The notes: a model not told the origin generated them from the letters alone. A DNA stretch of 9,279 nt from Mobilitalea sp. (GCA_029974875.1 JARKQP010000143.1:1-9279), one strand, 5' to 3'; counted from the stretch's first letter, positions 1-6,901 are shown. Program-made: numbers and translations.

Positions 1-169
1 CACCCACCCATAGCTGGGTTATGTTGTCGATTTTACGGTCCTCAGCTATTTCCTGGGGATTGATGTGGCAATGATAAACAAGCACCGGCATATGCCCGCA
101 ATAATCATGATATAGCTTCTGAGCGGCTTCTGTAGTTAACATAAAATCTTGATCCATAAAAGGTTTCAT
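1..169 (-). CDS. uxaC: Uronate isomerase (glucuronate/galacturonate isomerase), N-terminal 56 residues, cut by window edge
   Basis: Interconverts D-glucuronate with D-fructuronate and D-galacturonate with D-tagaturonate, the first cytoplasmic step of hexuronate breakdown. Only the N-terminus is present. Read from the ATG at 169 it begins MKPFMDQDFMLTTEAAQKLY and ends in ITQLWVG, closely matching the conserved start of UxaC. The H-C-H at residues 33-35 is the metal-site HxH typical of this amidohydrolase-fold family, followed by the family-typical stretch around P38-R45. A GGAG Shine-Dalgarno sits about seven bases before the ATG. The gene follows the LacI-type regulator by 15 bases on the same strand, so the two are probably co-transcribed. 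The remaining roughly 410 residues expected for the family lie to the left of the window. No frameshift is seen in the visible part. Confidence 0.93.
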   Translation of the reverse strand, partial: MKPFMDQDFMLTTEAAQKLYHDYCGHMPVLVYHCHINPQEIAEDRKIDNITQLWVG

Positions 170-184
170 AGTATACTCCAATCT

Positions 185-1183
185 TTAAAATAAGGTGGTT
201 TGTCTTCTTATCAGTTCGGCAGAAAACATAGTTTTGTCAGCAACGTTTTTATTATTGAAAATTTGCATTAAAGTTGTTATGGTGTGGATGCAGATCGTCT
301 CAAGCTTGTTATCGATGGAGGTCAGCTCCGGCTCACAATATCTTGCCACCTTGGAATTATTGTGGCCTACGATGGAAATATCCCCGGGGATCCTAAGGTT
401 TTTCGCTTTTGCAAATTTAACCGCTCCAATCGCCAGCTCGTCATCGGAAGTGACAATGGCATTGAACCCTTCACCGCTGTCATAAAGAGAATTAAGGAGC
501 TGTATGACAGCATCCATGTCTCCGGAGCATTCATGGACACGGTTACGTGGATCAAGCCCTTTTTCCTTGATTGCCTGCAGGAAGCCTTCCTTCTTTTGAC
601 GGCCGCCGTAGGATAAGGAACGGTACAGATGGATCGGATTATCAGAGCCGTTGTTTATCAGCTTGGAGGTGACATCATAGACTGCCTGATGCTCGTCACA
701 TAGGATGCCGTATAGATTCGTCCCCTTCAAATATCCGTTAATAATCATGACGGGAACTTCTTTTGCCGCCTCAATGATATAATTATTATGGTCAGCCTTT
801 TTCTCTATAAAATTAGATCCCACTAATATAATGGCATCCACCTTTTTTGATAGCAGCAATTTCATGCAATTTTGCTTCGTCGCCAATTCATATCCGGTAC
901 AGCACAGAATTGAGCTATATTCATGCTGCCGTAATTCCCGTTCCAGGAAATACACTGCATTTGCCAGAAAGATATCCGAGGAATCGGCGCATAGAATACC
1001 GATGGTATTCATGGAGCCCAGACCAAGTCCGCGGGCATAAACATTAGGGGTATAGCTGTTTTGTTCCATCACGGATAACACTTTATTCCTGGTTTTTTCA
1101 CTGACATTGGGACTGTTATTCAATACCCGGGATACTGTTGCAATGGACACTCCCGCTTTTTTGGAAATATCGTATATATTCAT
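185..1183 (-). CDS. LacI-family transcriptional repressor, probable regulator of the uxa genes
   Basis: A 332-residue LacI/GalR-type regulator. Residues 1-22 (MNIYDISKKAGVSIATVSRV) form the classic helix-turn-helix, residues about 46-55 (PNVYARGLGLG) the hinge helix, and residues about 58-330 the periplasmic-binding-protein-like sugar sensor, including the family-typical I-V-T-S-D-D-E-L-A-I-G stretch near 243-253 and P-G-D-I-S-I-V-G-H near 266-274. I chose the ATG at 1183 because AAAGGTGG lies five bases upstream; an in-frame GTG at 1192 is part of that ribosome binding site. The gene is divergent from uxaB and runs into uxaC. Matching palindromes at 1202-1215 and 1387-1400 suggest autorepression and repression of uxaBA. 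The inducer is probably a uronate or pathway intermediate; this is inferred from context only. Confidence 0.92.
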   Translation of the reverse strand: MNIYDISKKAGVSIATVSRVLNNSPNVSEKTRNKVLSVMEQNSYTPNVYARGLGLGSMNTIGILCADSSDIFLANAVYFLERELRQHEYSSILCCTGYELATKQNCMKLLLSKKVDAIILVGSNFIEKKADHNNYIIEAAKEVPVMIINGYLKGTNLYGILCDEHQAVYDVTSKLINNGSDNPIHLYRSLSYGGRQKKEGFLQAIKEKGLDPRNRVHECSGDMDAVIQLLNSLYDSGEGFNAIVTSDDELAIGAVKFAKAKNLRIPGDISIVGHNNSKVARYCEPELTSIDNKLETICIHTITTLMQIFNNKNVADKTMFSAELIRRQTTLF

Positions 1184-1201
1184 AAAAACCACCTTTGATG
1201 T

Positions 1202-1215
1202 TGTAAGAGCTTACA
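1202..1215. promoter_or_regulatory. Putative LacI-type operator O1 (regulator-uxaC side)
   Basis: TGTAAGAGCTTACA: six-base perfect inverted arms (TGTAAG/CTTACA) around a two-base centre. It lies between the predicted -10 of the regulator gene and its ribosome binding site, where a bound repressor would block transcription. The same arms recur at 1387-1400 in front of uxaB. The symmetry, length and similarity to LacI/CcpA-class sites fit the adjacent repressor; binding is inferred. Confidence 0.75.
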
Positions 1216-1224
1216 TTTTTATTT

Positions 1225-1253
1225 ATTATAATTGTTCTAAATGGAAAATACAA
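1225..1253 (-). promoter_or_regulatory. Predicted sigma-A promoter for the LacI regulator-uxaC unit
   Basis: On the minus strand a perfect TATAAT (1225-1230) is preceded, after 17 bases, by TTGTAT (1248-1253), which matches the first three bases of the -35 consensus. Transcription would start near 1218, directly upstream of palindrome 1202-1215, giving a simple autorepression geometry. Confidence 0.6.
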
Positions 1254-1352
1254 GTGTTATTTTAGCATTGGGTATTTCTTTTTAAAAAATGATTTATTTA
1301 ATAAAATATAAGGTGTACATATGTATTTTTGGAATGAGAAAATAAAATCTAC

Positions 1353-1381
1353 TTGACAAACAGGAGGAGGGAACTTAAAGT
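1353..1381 (+). promoter_or_regulatory. Predicted sigma-A promoter for uxaB-uxaA
   Basis: A perfect -35 TTGACA (1353-1358) is followed by a 17-base spacer and TAAAGT (1376-1381; four of six matches to TATAAT). The start point would fall near 1388, inside palindrome 1387-1400, so a repressor bound there would occlude RNA polymerase. The strong -35 fits a promoter controlled by repression. Confidence 0.7.
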
Positions 1382-1386
1382 AAAAA

Positions 1387-1400
1387 TGTAAGTACTTACA
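1387..1400. promoter_or_regulatory. Putative LacI-type operator O2 (uxaB side)
   Basis: TGTAAGTACTTACA is a perfect 14-base palindrome that shares both six-base arms with 1202-1215 and differs only in the two centre bases. It begins six bases after the predicted -10 of uxaB and covers the expected transcription start. The two sites are 185 bases apart centre to centre, flanking the whole divergent promoter region. Confidence 0.78.
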
Positions 1401-1403
1401 ATT

Positions 1404-1457
1404 TAATAGCCAACGGGGTTGTCTAAGAGGTTGTCTAAATTGTATATACGGCTATTA
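1404..1457 (+). repeat. Leader repeats of uxaB: 12-base-period direct repeat enclosed by an 8-base inverted repeat
   Basis: GGTTGTCTAA occurs at 1417-1426 and again at 1429-1438, exactly one 12-base period apart. The pair is bracketed by TAATAGCC (1404-1411) and its exact reverse complement GGCTATTA (1450-1457), which could form a stem in the roughly 115-base uxaB leader transcript. No terminator-like U run follows. The role is unknown. Confidence 0.5.
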
Positions 1458-1502
1458 GGCTTAATAATTACCTAAAAAATATTATGTTTAATGAGGTGGA
1501 GG

Positions 1503-2963
1503 ATGAAGTTATTAAATAAACATGTTTCAAATCCCATAGAACGGCCGATCAAGGTGGTTCAATTTGGTGAAGGCAATTTTTTGCGGGCCTTTGTAGATTA
1601 TATGCTTGATGTAGCAAATGAAAAGGATTTATTTGATGGGAGCATTGTCATATTAAAGCCCATAGAATTCGGCGGCCTGGAGCAGTTTCATAAACAGGAA
1701 TGTCAATATACACTAACCTTGAGGGGAAAACAGGAGGGCAGGGAGGTCGTGATGAACCGTATCATTTCCTCTGTCCGGGACGCGGTTAGTATCTATGAGG
1801 AATATGATAAATTTATCAACCTGGCAAAAACCGAGACCCTGCGTTTCGTTGTCTCCAATACGACAGAAGCAGGAATTACATATGATAACAGGGATTCCTT
1901 TGATGCAAAGCCCCCTAGGACATATCCTGCAAAGCTGACCAAGTTCTTATTTGAAAGGTATCAAAGCTTTTCAGGAGCATTAGACAAGGGCTTAATTATC
2001 CTGCCAGTAGAGCTAATTGATGATAACGGAGCCGCGCTGAAGGAGTGCGTATTAAAATATGCTGAGCTTTGGAGCCTTGGGAATGAATTTATTACCTGGC
2101 TAAAGGAAGCCTGTATTTTCTGCAATACCCTGGTTGACCGGATCGTTACAGGATATCCGAAGGAGGAGGCTGAGGAATTGTGCCGGCAATTCGGATACCG
2201 GGATGAGCTTCTGGTTACAGCAGAGCCTTTTGGCCTGTGGGTAATTGAAAGCGGGAAGGATATCCGTGGGGAGCTGCCCCTTGACCAGGCAGGGCTGCCC
2301 GTAATATTTACGGATAACCAGAAGCCTTATAAGGAGAGGAAGGTCAGGATTTTAAACGGTGCCCATACCTCCTTTGTTTTAGCCTCTTATCTGGCCGGGA
2401 ATGAATCAGTTCTGGAATCCATGCAGGATGATACCATTCGCAAATTCATGACATCGGCTATTTTTGAGGAGGTAATACCTACACTTACCCTTCCGAAGGA
2501 AGAACTAATTGATTTTGCTAATTCGGTTATCGAAAGATTCGAGAATCCATTTATTAAGCATGCATTATTATCCATATCCCTAAATTCAGTTTCAAAATGG
2601 AAAGCCCGCTGTCTTCCAAGCTTGATTAAGTTTACCGGGCTATATGGGGAGTTGCCAAAGCATCTGGTATTTTCCATTGCTGCTTTAATGAGCTTCTACA
2701 GCAGCACTGAGCTGAGGGAAGATTGCCTCATGGGAGACAGGAATGGGGAACCCTATTCCATTAAGGATGACAGGGAAGTGTTGGAGTTCTTTGCCGGGGC
2801 ATGCAAGATGCAGGCAGACCAGTTTGTAAAAGCATATTTAAGCAATGAGGTATTCCATGGGCAGGATTTAACGGTAATTCCAAATCTGTGTGAACGGGTA
2901 ACCGAATATCTGGAGTGGATTCGGGCTAATGGAATGCGAAAAGCGTTGGAGATGTTGGGGTAG
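1503..2963 (+). CDS. uxaB: Tagaturonate reductase (altronate oxidoreductase)
   Basis: Reduces D-tagaturonate to D-altronate with NADH in the cytoplasm, the second step of galacturonate breakdown. The 486-residue protein is full length for UxaB in the polyol-specific long-chain (mannitol) dehydrogenase family. An N-terminal Rossmann region begins VVQFGEGNFLRAFVDYMLD (residues 18-36), matching the UxaB signature FGEGNFLRAFVDW. The catalytic K-x4-N-x2-H pattern is intact as K280, N285 and H288 (KVRILNGAH). I chose the ATG at 1503 because MKLLN matches the usual UxaB start (E. coli MKTLN) and AGGTGG at 1494-1499 can serve as ribosome binding site, although the spacing is short; the ATG at 1491 has no ribosome binding site. 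It precedes uxaA by 118 bases on the same strand. Operator 1387-1400 suggests LacI-type control. Confidence 0.93.
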   Translation: MKLLNKHVSNPIERPIKVVQFGEGNFLRAFVDYMLDVANEKDLFDGSIVILKPIEFGGLEQFHKQECQYTLTLRGKQEGREVVMNRIISSVRDAVSIYEEYDKFINLAKTETLRFVVSNTTEAGITYDNRDSFDAKPPRTYPAKLTKFLFERYQSFSGALDKGLIILPVELIDDNGAALKECVLKYAELWSLGNEFITWLKEACIFCNTLVDRIVTGYPKEEAEELCRQFGYRDELLVTAEPFGLWVIESGKDIRGELPLDQAGLPVIFTDNQKPYKERKVRILNGAHTSFVLASYLAGNESVLESMQDDTIRKFMTSAIFEEVIPTLTLPKEELIDFANSVIERFENPFIKHALLSISLNSVSKWKARCLPSLIKFTGLYGELPKHLVFSIAALMSFYSSTELREDCLMGDRNGEPYSIKDDREVLEFFAGACKMQADQFVKAYLSNEVFHGQDLTVIPNLCERVTEYLEWIRANGMRKALEMLG

Positions 2964-3081
2964 TATAGGTTTAGTTCCTGTAGTATAAGTATGGGAGGCT
3001 GAGGCTGTACCTTCTATAATATTAAGGTACGCGGGGGGCACACAGGTATTTGGTGTATACATTGGACTCGAAGGAGGAACT
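2964..3081 (+). promoter_or_regulatory. uxaB-uxaA intergenic spacer with small hairpin
   Basis: GTACCTT (3007-3013) and AAGGTAC (3024-3030) form a seven-base perfect stem with a ten-base A/T loop. No U run follows, so it is not a convincing terminator; it may be an mRNA processing or stability element. TAGTATA is repeated at 2961-2967 (including the uxaB stop codon) and 2981-2987. A strong AAGGAGG ribosome binding site for uxaA lies at 3071-3077. Confidence 0.4.
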
Positions 3082-4563
3082 ATGCAGGATATAATTCAGA
3101 TACATGAAAGTGATAACGTTGCTGTAGCATTAGACACCCTGTCTGCCGGTATCGCCATCCAGGTGGGAGGCCGTGAAATCATCCTGGCAGAGGATATCCC
3201 CCAGGGACATAAGGTGGCTATAGGCTCTATCCCTGAGGGGGAAGCGGTCATAAAATACGGAAGCAGGATTGGCATTGCGACCCAGGATATCGGGCCGGGA
3301 GCCTGGGTACATATACATAATGTAAAGACCGGCCTTGGCGATCTGCTGGATTACGCTTATAATCCGCAGCTTCCTGAGCTGGAGCCGACGGAGGATGCTT
3401 TTTTTCAGGGGTATCGGAGAAGGGACAACAAGGTTGGAATAAGGAATGAAATATGGATTATCCCGACGGTGGGCTGTGTTAATAAGGTCGGCATGGCTAT
3501 TGAGAAGAGAGCAAAGAGTGAGCTGGGGGACGGCGTAGAAGATATCATCGCCTTCCAGCATCCCTATGGCTGCTCGCAAATGGGTGAAGATCAGGAGAAT
3601 ACCAGAAGAATCCTCGCAAACCTGGTCAACCATCCGAATGCAGGCGGTGTATTAGTTCTTGGCCTCGGATGTGAAAACAGCAATGTTGATGAGCTGAAGA
3701 AATACATCGGAGCTTATGACCCGGACAGGGTAAAGTTCCTGGTAGCCCAGGAATGTGGGGATGAGATCGAAGAGGGCTTAAGGCTGATCCGGGAATTGGT
3801 CGATTACGCCGGTAGTTTTAGGAGGGATGAGATAAGTTCCAGGGAGCTGGTCATCGGCTTAAAATGCGGAGGCTCCGACGGACTGTCGGGAATTACGGCT
3901 AACCCGGTGGTCGGCAGGTTTTCAGACCTTCTTGTTTCCAAAGGGGGAACTACGATCTTGACAGAGGTTCCTGAGATGTTCGGGGCGGAGACCATATTAA
4001 TGGACCGTTGTGAGAGTGAGGAACTGTTTCATCAGACTGTCCGACTGATTAATGATTTTAAGAATTATTTCAAAGAGCACAACCAGAGGATTTACGAGAA
4101 CCCTTCCCCGGGAAATAAGATGGGCGGCATCACTACCCTGGAGGACAAATCCCTGGGCTGCACCCAGAAGTCCGGAAGCTCCGTAGTAAAGGGCGTTATG
4201 AAGTACGGGGAAATGGTCCGGGTTCCTGGGCTGAACCTGTTAAGCGCGCCGGGGAACGACCTGGTAGCGGCTACGGCTCTCGCTGCGGCAGGCGCCCATA
4301 TGGTGCTTTTCACCACAGGAAGGGGGACGCCCTTTGCCTGCCCCGTGCCTACGGTCAAGATCTCCAGTAATTCAAAGCTGTACCATAATAAATCCAATTG
4401 GATCGATTTTGACGCAGGAAAGGTGCTGGAAGCCGGTGCCGTGGATGATGTCGGCAGGGAACTGTTCGATTACGTGCTCGAAGCAGCCTCCGGCAGCAGG
4501 GTGAAATCAGAGGAAGCAGGGTATCATGACCTGGCCATATTTAAGCAAGGAGTAACCTTATAA
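3082..4563 (+). CDS. uxaA: Altronate dehydratase
   Basis: Dehydrates D-altronate to 2-keto-3-deoxy-D-gluconate, completing the galacturonate branch. At 493 residues it matches E. coli UxaA (about 495). Residues 1-84 form the N-terminal SAF-type domain, ending near W75-VHIHNVKTGL. From about residue 105 the catalytic UxaA/GarD-type domain follows, with conserved cysteine and histidine clusters suited to an iron-dependent dehydratase: QHPYGCSQ (159-166), GLGCEN (194-199), KCGGSDG (261-267) and LGCTQKSG (358-365). The ATG at 3082 has AAGGAGG four bases upstream. It lies downstream of uxaB and is probably co-transcribed. The final five codons and the stop are the first unit of an 18-base tandem repeat that continues past the gene. 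No frameshift or missing motif is seen. Confidence 0.95.
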   Translation: MQDIIQIHESDNVAVALDTLSAGIAIQVGGREIILAEDIPQGHKVAIGSIPEGEAVIKYGSRIGIATQDIGPGAWVHIHNVKTGLGDLLDYAYNPQLPELEPTEDAFFQGYRRRDNKVGIRNEIWIIPTVGCVNKVGMAIEKRAKSELGDGVEDIIAFQHPYGCSQMGEDQENTRRILANLVNHPNAGGVLVLGLGCENSNVDELKKYIGAYDPDRVKFLVAQECGDEIEEGLRLIRELVDYAGSFRRDEISSRELVIGLKCGGSDGLSGITANPVVGRFSDLLVSKGGTTILTEVPEMFGAETILMDRCESEELFHQTVRLINDFKNYFKEHNQRIYENPSPGNKMGGITTLEDKSLGCTQKSGSSVVKGVMKYGEMVRVPGLNLLSAPGNDLVAATALAAAGAHMVLFTTGRGTPFACPVPTVKISSNSKLYHNKSNWIDFDAGKVLEAGAVDDVGRELFDYVLEAASGSRVKSEEAGYHDLAIFKQGVTL

Positions 4564-4618
4564 CAAGGAGTAACCATATAACTAAGGAGTAGACTTATAA
4601 CAAGTGATACCCCTATAA
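4546..4618 (+). repeat. Degenerate 18-base tandem repeat spanning the uxaA stop codon
   Basis: Four successive units: CAAGGAGTAACCTTATAA (4546-4563), CAAGGAGTAACCATATAA (4564-4581), a 19-base variant (4582-4600) and a more diverged unit (4601-4618). Unit 1 encodes QGVTL plus the uxaA stop; unit 2 differs by one base. Because the unit is six codons long and carries its own in-frame TAA, adding or losing copies leaves the protein nearly unchanged. Units 1 to 3 each contain AAGGAG, identical to a Shine-Dalgarno core, but no gene start follows. Confidence 0.85.
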
Positions 4619-4641
4619 CAGGTAGACAAAACTACCCGTAA

Positions 4642-5022
4642 CAATTAAATAGCACCCGAATTGGTGGATGTAGATTCCCGGATTACGAGCTCCGGGTCAG
4701 CCACTGGACTCATTATGGAAAAGAAGATAATTCCACGGTGATCTATGGAACGGAAGGGATCATGAGAATCTATGATGATCCTGAATACTCCATTGAAGTA
4801 GTAACAGAGCTGGGTGACCGGGTCCGGTTCCATATGGACAAAATCCAGGAAAACAGCAGGCAGACAAAATCAGGAATTATCGATGTCTTTGTCTCTTCCC
4901 TTGTGGAGGACAGGGAGCCTCCCATATCGGGGGAAGCAGTCCTGTCAGCCATGCGTGTGGTGTTTGCAAGCTTTGAGGCTTCCGAGAGGAATGAGACGGT
5001 TCGGATTATAGAGAATTTATAA
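4642..5022 (+). pseudogene. Gfo/Idh/MocA-family oxidoreductase, C-terminal remnant (5'-truncated)
   Basis: An open frame from 4642 to the TAA at 5020-5022 encodes about 126 residues. From about 4675 (FPDYELRVSHWTHYGKED) it resembles the C-terminal alpha/beta domain of NAD(P)-dependent sugar dehydrogenases of the Gfo/Idh/MocA family: a strand-rich segment, then VIYGTEGIMRIYDDPEY, then TKSGIIDVFVSSLVEDREPP-ISGE, and a final helix A-x-R-V-V-x-A-x-F-x-A-S-E that is characteristic of the family's C-terminus. The whole NAD-binding Rossmann half (about 220 residues) is missing. No in-frame ATG with a ribosome binding site precedes it; the only nearby start-like codon is a GTG at 4738 inside the conserved fold. 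It lies directly after the uxaA tail repeats, so it was probably once the next gene of the uxa operon. It is unlikely to be functional. Confidence 0.75.
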
Positions 5023-5234
5023 TAAATAAGGGCAAGAAGTCCCCCTACTACAAATGAAAGTATGTCACTTATATATCGTAATTAGAGGATAGCTGTGTCA
5101 GAGAATGATGAACTGACATAGCTATTTTTATTATTGCATATTGGGTGTTTTAATAAAAATTATTTTAAACTATTCAATTGTATATCTGTTTTTTTTACAA
5201 ATGGAATATCGGATTTTAACATTTTATTTAGTAA
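5023..5234. other. Gene-free AT-rich spacer
   Basis: After the oxidoreductase remnant this stretch contains the terminator at 5089-5129 and then about 105 bases of A/T-rich sequence with a long T run near 5190-5197. I see no ORF, RNA gene or recognisable repeat in it. Confidence 0.6.
5089..5129 (+). terminator. Rho-independent terminator of the uxaBA unit
   Basis: ATAGCTGTGTCAG (5089-5101) pairs with CTGACATAGCTAT (5113-5125), a 13-base stem with one G-U pair and an 11-base loop, running directly into TTTTT (5125-5129). It would end transcripts that pass through uxaB, uxaA and the oxidoreductase remnant. Confidence 0.9.
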
Positions 5235-5845
5235 AAGTCAGTAGAAGATGAAAAGGGAAAAGAATTATATTCCTGGAGCTTTACCGGTGAAAGCCTGGAA
5301 AAGTTCTCCCGCGAAATCGAGGACATTAATTTAACATTACAGGTGGAACCGACCAACAATAACAAAGAGTTTGAAGCCCTGTTAAACGGTAATGCCCCGG
5401 AAGCAGGTAACCATGGACTTGTCGTAAGCTTTGGCCACCACGGGATATTACCGGCGCAGGCCAGGGTAAGAATTTATGTGGGAGACCAGAAAGGGGTCAA
5501 GGCAGGAGACCAAGTATACCTGTACCATTATAACAGTGAGGCCGGAAAATTAGAAGCACTGCCGAACAGCACAAATTATAAGGTGGATGAAGACGGATAT
5601 ATCTCAATCGACCTGATCCACTGCTCCGATTATGTAATCCTGCCGAAGGAAGCCGGCGGTAAGGATGTAATATCATTGGCAGACCAGACCTAAAGGATCT
5701 CGTATGGAAAACGACAAAAAAATCCGTTGTTGTGATTGACAAAAAGACGGGAAAAGCAGCTGCAAAAACAGCAGGTACGGATTATATCGTGGCTCAGGTT
5801 GGCAATGTGAAGCAGGAAATAAAGGTAACAGTAAAAAAATCCTGA
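5235..5845 (+). pseudogene. C-terminal remnant of a secreted/surface Ig-like-domain protein, 5'-truncated and frameshifted
   Basis: A frame open from 5235 to the TAA at 5691-5693 encodes KSVEDEKGKELYSWSFTGES, then a beta-rich module with HHGILPAQARVRIYVGDQKG and a final HCSDYVILPK. This resembles a recurrent beta-sandwich module of large clostridial extracellular proteins (recalled, not searched). Immediately after, another frame reads LKDLVWKTTKKSVVVIDKKT followed by GTDYIVAQVG and EIKVTVKKS, ending at TGA 5843-5845, with the W-K-T-x-x-x-x-V-V-x-I-D pattern of bacterial Ig-like (BIG2) domains. The two parts join naturally if one base was lost (or two gained) near 5690. There is no start codon with a ribosome binding site and no signal peptide; the stretch before 5235 is closed by a stop. 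The only candidate start, GTG at 5343, lies within the module. I judge it a decayed gene tail. Confidence 0.7.
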
Positions 5846-5873
5846 CAACAGACAGTCTATGATTTGACATAAT

Positions 5874-5918
5874 TGGAAAGCACCAGTTGAATATCAGGTT
5901 TTCAACTGGTGCTTTCCA
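5874..5918. terminator. Long perfect hairpin between convergent units, probable bidirectional terminator
   Basis: Bases 5874-5891 and 5901-5918 are exact reverse complements, giving an 18-base stem with a nine-base loop. It lies between the plus-strand remnant (stop at 5845) and the stop of the minus-strand AraC gene (5956), the expected position for a shared terminator. Neither side has a clear U run, so termination efficiency is uncertain. Confidence 0.65.
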
Positions 5919-5955
5919 TGTAAATTAGTGATTTTGTGGCGTTACAGTTCTCCTG

Positions 5956-6834
5956 CTATTTATCATACTCAATTAGCTGCATATCCAGGCATTCCTTTGG
6001 TGATATCCCATATTCCTTCTTAAAGGCCCGATAAAAGCTGGAGTAATCGCCAAAGCCGAAGGTCTGATAGGCCTTCGTAATTCCCATATTGCTAATGATG
6101 GCTTCCCTGCATAGGGCAAGCCTTTTCTTTGTAATGTACTGGTGGACGGAAAGCCCCAGGCTGTCCTTGAACACATGGGCAATGTGATACTTGCTGACAT
6201 AGAATTCGGCAGACAGACGCTCTAAGGACAGGTCTTCATCCAGATGCCCTTCAATAAAAGCACACAGATTCTGATAAAGTGACAGCTCCTCTGTTGTTTT
6301 TTCAAAGGAGCTCCGTTCATAAACCAGACGGCTAAGATGAAGCACCAGATCGTTTACACAGAGGAAAAGCTGGGCAGCACGCCCGAACCTGTCGGAGTGC
6401 ATTTCCTCAATCAGGCGGAGCGCTTTGGACTGCACTGCATTGAAAGCGACTCTGTCATTGTGGAATAGGTAGTTTTTGCTGGTCTGGACGTACTGCATCA
6501 GATAGGCATAGTCCGGGGAAATCTCAAGCAGATGACTGCAGTATTCCTGGCTTATCCAAAAGACAAACCTCCGGTAAGGGACATCCAGGCTATGGATGAT
6601 CGGGCGGTGTGGTACATGGGGCGGCATCAGCATGATATCTCCGAAGGTCACAGGGTAGAGGGTGCTGTCTATTTGGATGCTTACATCGCCTTCCAGAAAG
6701 AAGTAGAATTCATAATAATCGTGGGAGTGGGTGGAAACCTTTGTAAGAGAGGTGTCGTTGTAATAGAAGATTTCAAAATCTTTGGACAGCATGTATTGCC
6801 TGTTACTGAACTGGGTCTGTAATTTTTTCTTCAT
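5956..6834 (-). CDS. AraC/XylS-family transcriptional regulator, probable activator of uxuAB
   Basis: A 292-residue cytoplasmic regulator. Residues about 30-80 form an AraC-type cupin sensor (STHSHDYYEFYFFLEGDVSI, then GDIMLMPPHVPHRP with the H-x-P/P-H-x-x-H cupin pattern). Residues about 190-285 are the twin helix-turn-helix DNA-binding domain: LSLERLSAEFYVSKYHIAHV (first), then ITKAYQTFGFGDYSSFYRAF and the hallmark YGISPKE (275-281). The ATG at 6834 has AGGAGAG about eight bases upstream. It is divergent from uxuA across 290 bases, and that gap holds a direct repeat with 21-base spacing next to a weak -35, the usual geometry for activation by this family. A sugar acid ligand is likely from the cupin and the neighbours, but its identity is not visible. 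Confidence 0.92.
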   Translation of the reverse strand: MKKKLQTQFSNRQYMLSKDFEIFYYNDTSLTKVSTHSHDYYEFYFFLEGDVSIQIDSTLYPVTFGDIMLMPPHVPHRPIIHSLDVPYRRFVFWISQEYCSHLLEISPDYAYLMQYVQTSKNYLFHNDRVAFNAVQSKALRLIEEMHSDRFGRAAQLFLCVNDLVLHLSRLVYERSSFEKTTEELSLYQNLCAFIEGHLDEDLSLERLSAEFYVSKYHIAHVFKDSLGLSVHQYITKKRLALCREAIISNMGITKAYQTFGFGDYSSFYRAFKKEYGISPKECLDMQLIEYDK

Positions 6835-6901
6835 AAATAAGCTCTCCTGTAATGGCTGTTTTTTGCAAACTTATACGAATGTCCCGGTCTGGGGTTTGTG
6901 T

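Larger units (their letters stand above)
1184..1502. other. Divergent control region between the LacI regulator and uxaB
   Basis: This 319-base gene-free stretch is strongly AT-rich, particularly 1216-1350. It contains the two opposing promoters, the two palindromic operators and the uxaB leader repeats listed separately. I see no small ORF with a credible ribosome binding site and no tRNA-like structure. Bases 1255-1350 hold nothing recognisable beyond A/T-rich sequence. Confidence 0.7.

Noticed and set aside
1184..1192. GTG start at 1192 for the LacI-type regulator (three extra residues)
   Set aside because: That GTG is part of the AAAGGTGG ribosome binding site for the ATG at 1183, and LacI-family proteins normally begin directly before the helix-turn-helix as MNIYDIS does.
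1417..1438. CRISPR or insertion-sequence end suggested by the GGTTGTCTAA repeats
   Set aside because: There are only two short copies with a two-base gap, no spacers, no transposase and no second terminal copy in the window.
1491..1502. ATG at 1491 as the start of uxaB
   Set aside because: It has no ribosome binding site, and the four codons it adds are themselves the AGGTGGAGG sequence serving the ATG at 1503, whose MKLLN start matches the family.
3015..3020. TATAAT in the uxaB-uxaA spacer as an internal promoter
   Set aside because: No -35-like hexamer lies 16-18 bases upstream, and the motif falls within the loop of the 3007-3030 hairpin.
3130..3633. 167-codon minus-strand open frame inside uxaA, and similar antisense frames inside uxuA and uxuB
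   Set aside because: They lie wholly opposite strongly conserved enzymes, lack ribosome binding sites and encode no recognisable domain; they are shadow frames.
4738..5022. A complete small protein starting at GTG 4738
   Set aside because: The homologous sequence extends upstream of this codon to about 4675, and no ribosome binding site precedes it, so it is the tail of a larger gene.
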